Source: Amyelois transitella
Taxonomy: Eukaryota > Arthropoda > Insecta > Lepidoptera > Pyralidae
Assembly (NCBI RefSeq): GCF_032362555.1
Contig: NC_083517.1
Coordinates: 7,770,001-7,834,000 of the forward strand
Direction: 5' to 3'
Length of the DNA: 64,000 bases
Program-made: the position numbers and the translations under genes
The notes under the pieces: model-generated
What the model was told of the DNA's origin: nothing
Database searches by the model: none
What the model saw: only the letters and a program-made list of their open reading frames with translations
Shown: piece by piece, positions 13,001-23,992 of the stretch
Numbering within the stretch: position 1 is the first letter of the stretch
Layout of the letters: each line of letters begins with the position of its first letter

Positions 13001-16000
13001 TCAGGCGTGATACGCACGTACGTAGTTCGGTTCGGCAAGCTTTAATTTGTCACATACTGAAACCGGTGAAAACAATGTCGTGCGCTGATACCTGAGCTCG
13101 CTGGGGCGCAGCGCGTGCGCGGCGAGCCGCTCCAGCGTGTACATGGCGGGCGCGTGCAGCGCGTGCCGCTCGCCGCGCAGCGCCGCGCCGCTCACGCGCA
13201 GCACCGCGCCCGCCAGCCCCGCGCCGCACATCACCTGCTGGTTGCGCTCGCTGCGTGCAGAAGGACCACGGAATGCCGTTCAGTTGCATTGTGTGCACAG
13301 AATAAAAATGGAAGCTCTTATTGCAAAGTAACAACACTTTACTTAACAATAGTTCACGAGAATTCGCCAACTGAGTTGCGTTAAAATTCAAAGATAGAAT
13401 TAAGCTTCAAAAAGAAATATTCCAAGAGATTGCGGCAATTAATTTATTATCGTTATGAGACTTTTTTCAGTCCTCCTTTTTGTCTGAAGAAGTGATATTG
13501 AAAAAAGTGCCAATTGTCCCAGCCGACTTTGTGCACAATAACGCAAAAATAGAAAAAACAAGTTCAAGTGCAGTCTAACTTCCAGTCCAAACTTTGCACT
13601 CACACAATAAAAAATCTCTTACCTTCGCACCAAACTCTTGAGCACATGCGCGAGATAGTCTCTGAGTGCCCGCGCATGCGCAATGTGTTGCTCGGGTCTG
13701 GGCAGCGCGGGCAGCAGTTTCGCCAGTACGATGACAACGCCCGAGTGCACCACCCACGCCTCATTGCTGCCACTCGAAGATAGATTCAAAGGGGCTGTAC
13801 GACCCGCAGGCTTTGTCTGGACAATATTGAATTACATTGCAGTAGTATCGACAAATTATAGGCAGAATTCATTTTTATGGCGAGTAGGCAAGGCTTTCAA
13901 CACTGTTGCAAAAACCATAGACATTGATATTTTTAACACCTCTCCAGCAAGGACTAAGCATTTGTTGTATGAAAATTTCTTTTGTGATTAAGTATTTACA
14001 TTTATCTTCTTTAAGTCTAATTATTCACAGCATGTATGCACTTAAGCATTTGCTTCAATGTTATAATTAACTAGTGTGTGTTTAATTGGCGTTCTTGAAA
14101 ATCTTATTTTTTAAACTGTTTTATTAGTGAAGACCTGTAATTGGCTCTTAAATATATAATTGAAAATCTAATGATTGTAAAACTTGCTGTTGGTCATCCA
14201 AATATATAAAATAAAAAAAAATAAAAAAAAATAAATTGTAACCCTAGCTATCGTTCAAATAGGTATAGGGAACCCTAACATTTGCTGCTACGGAAATTTG
14301 TTAATGATCTCTTTCGTCTTTGCGTCTTCCAAGTTTTCGAGACCTGAGTGCCCGCGCATGCACAACTTCTTTTCATGTTTGCGCTTTCATTTTATAATGA
14401 TATACTGGATTATGATGATATTTCGCCATCATGGCCAAATCATACAATATCTAGTCTCTAACTACTTCCTTAAACTCACCTCATTTATAGCTGAGCTCTG
14501 CCTAGTGAGGCTCGGAGACTTGACGTTGAGAGAGCCACAGAAAGTCGGCTTGTCGAACGAGTCCAGGGCGACGTCGTACAGCAGTCGCAGAACAATGCAA
14601 GCGTGCACAAACACCACGGGGATTTTATCCGGAAATCTGCAAATTACAGACCTCACTTAAAAAAATATATATATGTACCATCAGAAGCGGACCTTAACAA
14701 CACTTATTCGAAGTTCCGTCAATATTGGAAGTATCGGTACGCTCGCTCGGATAATATACCTGACTTACTCATACTTTCAGATTGTAATCATAGGAGGATG
14801 GAACAGGGATCAAATGTTAGGAACATAATATATATATTACTCACGTCATTTCAAGAATGTTCCCTGTGAAGATCTCGTGGAACACCTCGTACAGCTCGGC
14901 GTCACCGGCCTCCACGTCCGGCAACAGCTCGACGTCAGCGGTGAAGCATCCCAGTAGCCGGATCGTGTCGCACAGGGTTGTCATACAGATCTGGAAAAAA
15001 ATTATATTGCGTTTTATAAAACCTTGTCTCAGTTACAACGAAAGAGACATTTTAGTACAAGACTTAATATGAAAAATGTAATGAATAGACTTTTCTTTTT
15101 AATCGTTTAATTTGCGTTCTATGTTTCAGTCTATGAGCAAATTGGGCAGATCATTTTTAACACTTATTATTAACTTCTTTGATAATAATTCAACATTTAG
15201 ACTTTGTTATTATGAAACTAATTTATAACTCACTAGCCCGCGACTTCGTTCGCGTGGAATAGTTATTTTGGGCATCATTGAAGCCCTCAAGGATGAATAA
15301 TATACCCCGTTTTTTTCACATTTTTCATTATTTCTTCGCTCCTATTAGTTGCAGCGTGATGTTATATAGCCTAAAACCTTCCTCGATAAATGGTCTATTC
15401 AACACAAAAATATTTTTTCAATTCGAACCAGTAGTTCCTGAGATTAGCGCGTACAAACAAACAAACAAACTCTTCAGCTTCTCAGCAGCTTCAGTTTTCT
15501 CCTGTTAAACAGTCTGACGGACTGTGGACACGTCTTCTATCAGTATCATAAAGATAAAAAAAATAAAATGAAACTTATAAGAGTTATAAGTTTGCTGATA
15601 CAAAAATTCATTAACTGACCTCATGATGAAAGAATTTAGCGTTGGCTGGCTCGAATCGCATTGCGGTGCTAATGGTGTAGAACACGATGTGTATCAACTG
15701 GAGCATGTCGCGGTCCATGGGTTCGTTCCCGGCGAGCTTGCCCTCTAGCGATACCAGCACACTTGTCACGTAGACGAAACCGCTCACCTGAAAAACATTT
15801 TTATTTGCATCTCAGCCCGAAAGCAATGGTTTTGCTCATGACATATACAAGTGCATCTACACTAATGACATGACATATACAAGTAATCTATTCTGCTGCA
15901 CGGCCCGTTGCGAAGTGGGCGTCAGTTACATATATATAATAATGAATGAAGAGCACCCAAAACCGCTGAGCTTGCATGAAGAGAGTTATGAATGTGGATG

Positions 16001-19000
16001 AAGCGAAGGAAGTGTGCAGAGATCGTGGCAAATGGAAAGAGGTAGTCTCTGCAACATCAAATATTGCTTATAGAGAAGCTCTATAATAATTTTGTTATGT
16101 ATCCTAAAACAACAGGTTGCACTGCGGGACTGCAGGCAGAAGTGACACTTTTGCCGGGAGCAAGACTCAGCCGCTTTACGGGCGGTCCTTTAGTTAGTTC
16201 TAATAGAGATATATTTAATATCGGCTGTGCATCCGTGCGAAGCCGGGGCGGGTCGCTAGTAGTTAATATAGCATAAAAACAAACAATATGCAGCGTGGTT
16301 CTCGGCATTTTAGAATAACTCCATTCCATCGCTTTTCTATGAACGTAGTAAAAGGCGACTAAGAGAACGTAGTAAAAGGCGACTAAGAGAAGAGACATAT
16401 TGATGTAGTGCAGCTTTTACCCCCTGCAAAGGTTGCGGAGGTCAGACAGGAGTCGCTTTGTGTAAAAACCTGGCTTACCAAAATCCAGGATTTTGACCAT
16501 GAAAGTTCGGGCTCCTTACTAAACAAGTTTAGTTGTAACCAGGATTAAAACCAAGAAGAGAAGGAAAAACAATATAATATGAATGCCGTACAGAACTGTA
16601 GTTGGCTCCTGTGAAAAATGGACATTTCAAAGTACGAAGCGGTATACCTTCCGGAAAATCGTCCTCGTACGATGCGAGTCCCTCAAGCAAGCTAGAAGAG
16701 CCTTCAGTATATGCAACTTGAGTCTTAGTGCATCGTTGGGTGCTGCGTGCATACCGCATAGCAATGTTGACATGTCTTCCTCACCCGACCCACTCACTAT
16801 TAGTTCTCTTATAACACCTGCAACAAAAAAAAATTTTGTTCTACATTGATATCCTCATATGAGGATTAACCAGATAAGGTTGTTTATAGGCCATGACGTC
16901 ATGAACTGAAACTAAAATGTAAAGTCTCACCTAACGCCTTGTTCCGGCAAGATTCATGCACCAGCATTCCATGTACGCATTTTGCACCGCCGCAGTCTCG
17001 AAACACGTTACAATTATTCGTGTTTCCATTCAACAAAGCAGTTAAACCCTCCATGACCAATGCCCCTAATTCTTCTTCTTCAATTTCAATATTAGGATCT
17101 TTTATCAAAGAATCTTGCCTAGAAGATAACCTCCGTCTTCTTTCCGGGGCTCGGGGAGACCCGGACGCCTCCGCTTCACGTTTTATTTTTTCCTCCTCTA
17201 ATATCTGTTTGTCTTTTAGAAACACCGCGTAACGCGAAAGGCAAGTGACAAACACTTCCAGCATACCGACTTCACGGTACACTTCTTTGAATATTGCGTT
17301 ATGCCTGAAATTAAATATAAATAAGACACATGACACAATCAGTCACTGCAGTTGTTCATATGTTTTATTCATTGCAAATTAAGTTTTGAGATGAAGGTGA
17401 AACATAGGTAACTTACTTTAAAATATTCAATAAGGTCTTCATACAAAGTATGCTGCAACTGCGAGATCGGTTGGCTTTCAGCAGCAAAGATAGAGAGATT
17501 AATTCCTTGCACGGAACGAAATTCAGTTGAAACACAATGAACTCCAATAATTCAAAGAACTTCTCCTGTATCTCTGCATTTTTTGTATGTATTCTTTCTG
17601 AAAATTGGCTCAGTGTGTTCTGATTCTCTAGTATGAAATAATTAGCGTTATCTGCGTGATAAACGCTGGATATCGCGTCAAGTATAGTGCAGCACAGAGC
17701 GGCTGAATTTGATTTCATAAAAACTGATTGTAAAACCTGAAATAAAAAACATTCGTTTATATTCTCTTACACTTTTGTTTGTCGTTTTCTATAGACGTGT
17801 TTGGTGATGGTCTGCTTTGGGAGGGGAGGGTTAGAAAAAAGTTTCACTTTACACACTCCGGCCTTTACATCTTAGCGATATTTACCAATCATGTTCTACA
17901 GTCAAGCACAAGCGATGTCTTGCAGATAAAATAGTTCCGTGTTGAATTAGTACTAGATTTATAGTTACCTGAAACGCTTGCACGTTCCTGACCGCCTGCC
18001 CCGGCGTGGAAGGCTGCGGCAGCACAAAGCCCTGCAGCTGAAACAGCTCTGTGTTGGCTCGAGTAGGCCGCAGCTCCGAGAAGCCGCACGCGCATAGAGA
18101 TGATATCATTAGCACTAGGTTCCTAAGAGCAGCTCTTGCCTCCGTGCCGCTAACCCGCTCTTCCTCTAGTCTACAATCATACACATTACACAGGCCATTG
18201 TTATTCGATAGTTTTAATAACGTAGACGGATATTTATATTGTACTTTAGCAAGGCTAGTTATTTCATTGTATTTTAGTAAGAGGTGTATCAATTTTGAAG
18301 ATTTTGTCTACAAAAATCAAAATAAACAGTAAAGTATAATAACCTATGTTTTTCCGGCAGGTGTTCTAGGGGAAAATATTTTACATCTGACAAAAAAATA
18401 AGTATATATAATAGAAAATTGAGAACAACATCACGAACAACTACATATGTATTTGAATAGTTTACTACAAAAAATAAAAGAATGATTAAAGTGAACAATT
18501 CAACATAATGCCAATTTTGTTACGGAATCAACAAATAGTGAAGTGAATATGAAAACATGCTTACCCTGATGTCAAATAATCGGGTGGTTCTTGCTTTTCG
18601 TGTCTGTGGTGAAGAAACAAAAAGTCAACAAAAAAGTAACAAAAACAATAATAAAATGCTAGTCAAATCATACTCGTGCACTAAATCACTAAAGCTTGAG
18701 AAGAAAAGGATTACTTACTTCAGTAAGAATTCAGAGAGGAACAAGTATCCTTGACAAGATCGAAAATCATCTAATAATAATTGACTAACATCACTTGAGT
18801 CCTTCAAGAAGCAAAATACTGCCACAAACATCTCTACAACCTGTAATAAAATTAATATTTTTTCTATCATAAAATTCATCACTCCTTTTATATAACGGAA
18901 TAAAATATTATCATACCTCCAATGGTGTCAATTCGGGAATTTTTTGCATATTTTCTATACACAATGCCACACAACTTTGATCTAGAAATAATAAAAATAC

Positions 19001-21289
19001 TTTAGTAGTTATGTGAAAATAAATATATTATATCAATAAATATTTTTTAACAAGTACTACTTGTTCAGCTCAGTGCAGTGATATTTAGGTAATCTACTTA
19101 CTATGTATGTACTGAACTACAGATGGCGTCAATCCATGTCTTGATAGAGTCATCAACACTTCTGCGGCTGATTTCCTCCACATGATGTTGTGGGGGGCGC
19201 ACCATGACGTAATAGCCGAAAACAACAAGCCAAGATCATCTTTTCTAGCCAATTCTTCACATGGAAATTTGTGGCTGGTTAATCTTACTAACACCTAAAA
19301 ATTAAAAATAGGAAAACTAGTTTGATGTACTGACAGCCACATAAAAAAGTATACCACTTTTGATATATCGACAATAGTCAGGTGGTTTGCTTTTTTATGT
19401 GGCCCACATTTGCCATATGCCATAATAATGAATAAAATTTTTGAATTTGAATTTAGGTGTATATCTCATAAGATCCTGAGTTTCAAAATCAGAGTTATTT
19501 GATCTACGGGTTATTTAAGGAAATGTTTATCAGTGTATTTATAGTTAATGTTGTGCACACTTGTAATACATGTAAACATTAGAATTAATGTTTGAATGAT
19601 AAAATGTAATGTCTATCTTTATGTCGTTAATGTGACAAATAAATAAATAAACTACAATGAACGAAATAAAATTATATAAGTAGACTGTTCTGTAGAAATG
19701 TACTTCTCATTTCATTATGTAGCTTTCACGGTGTGAAACTTACCTGTACAAATATCTTTTGTAATAAGATCCTCCTTTCTCTTGGTGTAAAATCACTGTT
19801 CCCATCCTGCACATCTGCCTCCGCAGCAGGTATCTCGGGGAGATCAAAGAATAGGTACAGGCATTTCACTAATGTTGAAGGTATGGATGCAGTAGTCATC
19901 ACCTAGAATTTTAATCAAAATAAAATAAAATGAAATTATAGAGGATCTTGATTTACAACTCAACATTTTTGGTGTTACAGAGATAAATGTGAGGTGATTC
20001 AGCTACAAGTTGACATGACATCATAATCATCATATGATAAGTTAATACATATAAACAAAGCCCCTTGGTCAACATCATAGTCCACAAAAAATATGTTTTC
20101 CATGTCAACCTGATCAAGGACTGAAAGGGTAATAACTCCTTACCTTCTTATCTTTAAACTACAATGGAGGGACAAAAATAAAAATTAACATTTCACCTAA
20201 GCTACCTATTTATGTGCTTTTCAATTAAGCTACCTATTTATGTGTGATGCTTAAAAATGAATAAACAAATTATTTATACTCTACTATGTGAACTGAATCA
20301 GATTAAAGTAGTTTTAGAAGTTTAACAAATAAATCAATATCAAATATACCTGAATCAGTGATTGATCACCAGCTGCCAACAAGTTCAAGGTAGACAGCAG
20401 CATCCATCCGTTGCTGGACTCCTCAGAATTTTCTATTTCCAGAAATTTTGCTATAGCACAACTAGCCGCTTCTGTGCTTTGATTGCTGGCTCTCTTTTTG
20501 ATCTCCGAAACCATCAGTTTAGACACTTGCTGGCAGAAGGACAATATATCCCAAAATTTTTCATTCATCTCACTTGATGGACTTGTGCCAAATACCTAAA
20601 TAAATAAACTTTGATTTACTAAATTCACATTATAGGCGATCATAATACAGAGCTACAGCTGATTTAAAGTTTATGGGAAATAGCAACAATAAGTTAATAA
20701 ATTTTTGAGATAAAGTTAGGTACTCTACAGAATATTTTGATTTCTAATAATAATTTTATTATTCATTGGATTTTTCTTAACATTTTGCACATTATCCTAT
20801 TGTTCTATTTTATCTTATTACAGATAAACTGCTTCAATGCTAAAGATTTTTTTTAAAAGAAGTAGATATGCAGGATTTACGGCAAGTGGAAAGATTTGTT
20901 TATGTGAAAGGAAAAAAAAGAATACAAACTAGGTTCATGACTAGTTTATTTTCTAGTTACTAGTTTACTTGTGCATTTTCTGGTACTGTAAATATGTATC
21001 ATAATTTATTAAATAAAGCTATTATAGATTAGTTTGAAACTATTGTAATTCTTTTGGCAAATTCATTATAATACACAAATAGATATACCTTGCAAAAGAG
21101 AGGTAACATGTTGTACAATTTGTCATCTTTTTCAGAATCGGACAGGGGTTGCGGAGGGTGGGTATATTCCGCAAACAGTTTCTTTAAATGCATCAAGCCT
21201 AACTGTACATGTGACGATGAATTTGAGGCTTCTGCAGTTTCTTGAGATGCAGAAGCGGACGCGCCGCGCAGTTTGCGCATTAGATTCAT
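248..21289 (-). CDS. bchs: Blue cheese / WDFY3-like BEACH protein, N-terminal 2545 codons (40 exons; gene continues past left edge)
   Basis: Large scaffold of selective autophagy in the WDFY3/ALFY family. Exons, 5' to 3': 21289-21089, 20595-20350, 19902-19744, 19294-19102, 18981-18917, 18840-18719, 18603-18565, 18170-17969, 17736-17417, 17304-16931, 16817-16648, 15787-15620, 14990-14845, 14636-14480, 13816-13623, 13250-13092, 12856-12725, 12432-12278, 12049-11920, 11559-11468, 11115-10966, 10650-10481, 10399-10025, 9612-9328, 9234-8654, 7474-7322, 7122-6828, 6627-6507, 6294-6116, 4536-4327, 4063-3885, 3443-3265, 3030-2828, 2582-2398, 2104-1846, 1718-1570, 1330-1227, 1072-975, 784-555, 353-248. 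Phase is kept across all 39 junctions (7635 nt, no internal stop). The start MNLMRKLRG aligns with the family N-terminus; an in-frame ATG ten codons upstream (21319) is less likely. One intron is GC-AG. BEACH, WD40 and FYVE domains are expected left of the window. Ortholog assignment is from remembered family sequence. Confidence 0.95.
1227..2104 (-). CDS. bchs: bchs exons 35-37: linker before the PH domain
   Basis: Around residues 2230-2400. Exon 35 has CRMRKMLRRNHLFYLHYPY, matching the conserved pre-PH block of WDFY3. Exon 36 continues with SLDSKEYYRVYQQW. Exon 36 must leave at a weak GTACGC donor (ACC AA|GTACGC, exon end 1570) to keep frame, giving AA+C at the junction with exon 37. If that donor is not used, the frame runs to a TAA at 1542-1544 (see separate entry). 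Exon 37 is acidic and Ser/Gly-rich. Confidence 0.85.
1490..1569 (-). promoter_or_regulatory. Possible alternative 3' end of bchs: in-frame stop plus AATAAA behind a weak donor
   Basis: If the GTACGC donor of exon 36 is skipped, the frame continues nine more codons (KYAKQHFTK) to TAA at 1542-1544. An AATAAA follows on the minus strand at 1495-1490, about 47 nt after the stop. This would give a protein of about 2374 aa lacking the PH, BEACH, WD40 and FYVE parts. Stop and signal are seen directly; use as a poly(A) site is inference, and AATAAA is frequent in such AT-rich DNA. Confidence 0.35.
2398..10399 (-). CDS. bchs: bchs exons 23-34: central helical repeat region
   Basis: Around residues 1249-2229, mostly leucine-rich helical sequence without enzymatic motifs, as in WDFY3. 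Exon 25 (8654-9234) is the longest exon at 581 nt. Exon 26 (7322-7474) is His/Ser/Pro-rich and poorly conserved. Exons 30-33 include NVCYLAARLVDKLWQGQLSR and LTTNRLLIFGAGNHELEFIG, the latter built across the exon 31/32 junction. The introns here hold a TIR element (7680-8578), a LINE stub (9847-9968) and a 1.6 kb intron (4537-6115). Confidence 0.92.
4537..6115. other. Large bchs intron (exons 29/30), no gene seen
   Basis: A 1.6 kb AT-rich intron. A moderately GC-rich patch lies around 5255-5400. No open frame with recognisable protein, no TIR pair and no tRNA-like promoter was found. Confidence 0.6.
7196..7250. repeat. 17-bp perfect inverted repeat in a bchs intron
   Basis: TCATTGACTTTTACAAT at 7212-7228 is matched inversely at 7233-7249 with a 4-nt loop (CTGT). 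Its role is unknown. Confidence 0.8.
7557..7625 (-). repeat. Degenerate tRNA-like / SINE head fragment
   Basis: On the minus strand a B-box-like GGTTCGAGTCC is followed by CCACC, with the remains of a tRNA-like arm upstream. There is no convincing cloverleaf with an anticodon stem, so it reads as a decayed tRNA-derived repeat in a bchs intron, not a working tRNA gene. Confidence 0.35.
7680..8578 (+). mobile_element. Non-autonomous DNA transposon with about 16-bp terminal inverted repeats
   Basis: TAATAGGCTATTTGAC at 7680-7695 is repeated in perfect inverse orientation at 8563-8578, about 0.9 kb apart, inside the bchs intron between exons 25 and 26. No clear target-site duplication was seen, so the superfamily is unassigned. 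The element carries a two-exon gene fragment on the plus strand (7997-8446). It encodes no recognisable transposase. Confidence 0.6.
7997..8446 (+). pseudogene. Two-exon gene fragment resembling the family of SWIM/YqaJ-like nuclease proteins
   Basis: ATG at 7997 opens 43 residues including LPKMDAIMVGVFFKNN and DFYAAELRNVKTS, ending at a GTAAGT donor (exon 7997-8124). A TTTTCAG acceptor lets exon 8296-8446 continue in phase to a TGA, 92 aa in total. The first exon resembles a stretch shared by arthropod repeat-associated proteins with SWIM zinc finger and YqaJ-type nuclease domains. Those domains are missing here, so it is probably a captured, truncated copy. Family assignment is from memory and uncertain. 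Confidence 0.4.
9847..9968 (+). mobile_element. 3' stub of a non-LTR retrotransposon (RTE-like) with TATG tail
   Basis: Plus-strand translation gives a reverse-transcriptase C-terminal tail (EVCRDRGRWKEVVSAYPSGK) ending in a TATG-rich tail. Related stubs lie at about 15973-16055, 20870-20905, 42755-42845, 53150-53245 and, reversed, 60725-60795. All are 5'-truncated. RTE assignment is inference. Confidence 0.55.
10481..12432 (-). CDS. bchs: bchs exons 18-22: concanavalin A-like (LamG-type) segment
   Basis: Around residues 1016-1248. Readable features are GLTYSTWICVEKYSDPRTDP, GQWHHLVLVLNRAVLKNSSF and SLYLDGQHMHSGKLHYV, the beta-sandwich pattern placed before the PH-BEACH part in WDFY3 and related BEACH proteins. 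The end of exon 22 is much more GC-rich than the introns. The fold is assigned by family knowledge, not by a domain search. Confidence 0.88.
15225..15500. repeat. Dispersed lepidopteran repeat with AAAC-type tail
   Basis: It begins with a GCCCGCGACTTCGTTCGCG block and ends near a (CAAA)n run around 15450-15470, in a bchs intron. The pattern is typical of high-copy lepidopteran repeats. Its superfamily is not assigned. Confidence 0.4.
16931..21289 (-). CDS. bchs: bchs exons 1-10: N-terminal helical (ARM/HEAT-like) region
   Basis: Encodes about residues 1-640. Family-diagnostic stretches are readable: LGLMHLKKLFAEYTHPP in exon 1, NQSTEAASCAIAKFLEIENS in exon 2, DDLGLLFSAITSWCAPHNI in exon 4, HADNANYFILENQNTLSQF in exon 9. 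They match the WDFY3 N-terminus nearly residue for residue. Exon 7 (18565-18603) is only 13 codons and sits where the family is variable. Exon 10 carries a charged insert with an RRRRLSSR run, probably a disordered loop. Confidence 0.93.
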
Positions 21290-23992
21290 TTTTAAACAAT
21301 CTTTGTCGCACTCGGTCACTGTTTATATTATCTTACATATACATACTTCTACATCCATGATAATACAGATATATTATGCGCAAATTAAAATAATAAATAA
21401 TCTATAATCGCTAACGCTACACTCTCATAACATTGTTAAATGATTGAAGAAACTACAATATTAAACTACATGATTAAATTATTGATCGCTCAACAGATTT
21501 CTATATTATCTTGTATTATATTAACTTTATCAAGAATCAGGAAAATGTATACATAGAAAATTACGCCCACACAATACAAGCAAGATCACTGCCTACGGCT
21601 ACTATTACAATACTAGTGTTGGATAAAAAAGTAATCGATAATTTAAAGTTAATCAAAATTATATCCTTAAATGCAACAACAAATAAATGATTGTTCTGCA
21701 GAAAAAAAACAGTTGATTATCTAAACATATCTAACATAACATACGACCTTTTTTATTGAATTCACATCAAAGTATTCTTGGTACATAAATCTGTATTTAA
21801 CCAAGTGCAATATATAATTTATAAAACAAATATAATTGCACTTGGCTGAACTTTATTAGCCTTTTTGTAATACAAAATTATTTTCTAGCCAAATTGATGT
21901 TTTTTTAGTGTGCATTAATAAGTGTAAAATTCAGTATTTTTGGTGGAACTTTGAAATATTTTGTTCAAAAAGGGGAATATATAAATATCGGTTTAAATAC
22001 ATGCCCTAGTCAACTTGACAATTATTTTGCCATTGCTGCACAAAATGGCTGTGAAACAATAATCATTTCGACGCTGCTTCTTCAAAATTATTTGTGCAGT
22101 GGTCAGAGCGATCGGATTTCACGTTGGAGTGCCAGTCCAGGCAGTAGATAGATTTTATTTTTACTATATTTGTATGGTTTTTCAGACGTCCACCTAGTAC
22201 CACTCGGTGAACCAGATTCTAATATAATTTAAATAATTAACTTTAAATTTCAAGTAACTGTAGTAAAAAAAAAATAAAAATTTATTTTTATCCCAATCTA
22301 TGTTACAAAATGTTATGTTACATCTTGCGCCAAATAAAGATTTTTCTTTCTTTCTTTCTTTCTTTCTTTCTTTCAATCCGAAAATGATTTTTAAAGGGTT
22401 TTATAGACTTTGTGAGAATATTTTTTTTCATAATATTATATAATACTTCACAGGCCCAGAGGTTGTAAATGTGTCTATGATAACATGATTCATATTTTAA
22501 TATTAGGTATTAATAATTAGTTAATAATATAAATAAATGTAATTATCGACATTTTTTAAAAAACGACGGGCGCATCACTATGCGCAATTATATGACAGCT
22601 GTCAATATTTTTTTTAAAAAGCAAAGAAAAATAATTTCGGAGACTAATAATCATAAGCTGCGTACACACTAAATCTACGTCGGCGATATTAATGTTCATA
22701 TTTGGTACTATGAGTATTTGGCTCAACTCAATACTTTTTAGCTCGAACGATCACTGGCTCTCAAAGTTAGCCTGTTTGTACGCAGCTACCTGCATCAAAT
22801 TTTGTACATTTTATTTATGTGTAACTAGATATAAAACAAGTACATTTTTTATTTGTGCCTTTATGCTATTAGGGTACGCTTGCAGTTCCACCTGCGTAAT
22901 ACGAAAAAATCCATTAATTTTCGTTTCTGCGGGAATTTTAGGAAACTCTTCCACAATGCACCTTCCTGAAAATTTTTCAAAATGACATTTGACGAATAAT
23001 TTGATGAATTAGTTCATATTTTTAGTTGTATTCTAATTTGATTTATCAAATTCAATAATTATTGGTAATTATTTCTTACCACATAAAAAAATCGAGTTCT
23101 CCAAACACAAGTAATTATACTTAAATGGAGATCACATTCAAAATGAGACACTGTAAAGAAGTTAAACAAATAAACTTTTTCATTTTCATGAATGAGAAAA
23201 AGAGAGACGGAAAAGAGCGAAGTTGCCTTAGGTTGTAGTGGGTTCGTGGTTCGTTGCGTTCGTTACGTTATTGACGGTGTGCATATTATTTCAAACTGCT
23301 ATTAATATTTTTCATATAAAAATTGCGTTAAGCATTAGTTGTAAAATCGTTCGTATGGACAATGTGCGCGTGTGCAGTGTGTGTGTGATAGTAACTGTTT
23401 AACCTATATGTATGTATGAATGTTTGTTTGATTTTAAAGCGGTTATCACGGAAGTGTTTATTTGTACACCTAGGAGAAGATTATAGAAATTTAACCGATT
23501 TCAAAAAAGGAGAATATCGATTGAAGGCGTTTCTCTTTTCTTAACTAAAAGGTGGTTTTAAGTTGAACCTGTAGATATGTATATATGTTTTAGCTATTTT
23601 TAAATATATTCGAATTAATTAATTAAAAATTAGTAATATTAATCTGTTACCTATAAATCGAACATCTCTAGTTCTGTACTGAGCGGGTGCGGCGTTTGGC
23701 GGGTGCGCGGGTGGAGCAAAACGAACCGTCAAATGAAACGTCTATCGATTGTGTAATTTTGTGTGTTGTATTTTATAATAATTTTGTATGACTTTAACAA
23801 AGAAAATAATTAATAAAGTGCTCATTATTACACACCGATTATATACGGAGAATCATATTAAAAAGGAATAAGTCAGAAAAAATTGAACCGCCACGTTTGT
23901 GTTGTGGATATTCTAGATGCAGTACAATAAATATTTCCCTTTTGTTTTCTGTTCTGTGTTGTTTGTTGTGCAATAACAATTAATTGGAAATT
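21290..23992. promoter_or_regulatory. Head-to-head intergenic region between bchs and syntrophin
   Basis: The 2.7 kb between two divergent start codons must hold both promoters and any 5' non-coding exons. The part nearest syntrophin (about 23220-23420 and 23690-23760) is less AT-rich and may contain its 5'UTR. No TATA box is evident on either side. Also present are a (TTTC)n microsatellite at 22343-22375 and an imperfect inverted repeat at about 21800-21845. No coding ORF is supported. Confidence 0.5.
22343..22375. repeat. (TTTC)n microsatellite
   Basis: About eight tandem TTTC units, seen directly, preceded by a unique-looking AT-rich sequence that may be the end of a dispersed repeat. Confidence 0.9.

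Noticed and set aside
13050-13391. Arg/Ala-rich ORFs on both strands in bchs exon 16
   Set aside because: Shadow frames of a GC-rich exon; only the phase-consistent frame continues the WDFY3-like protein.
16064-16276. 70-codon ORF in a bchs intron
   Set aside because: It overlaps a Helitron-like GC-rich end (GCGAAGCCGGGGCGGGTC) and has no recognisable protein.
22692-22985. 97-codon ORF between bchs and syntrophin
   Set aside because: Hydrophobic AT-rich composition without homology or coding signature; probably chance or repeat sequence.
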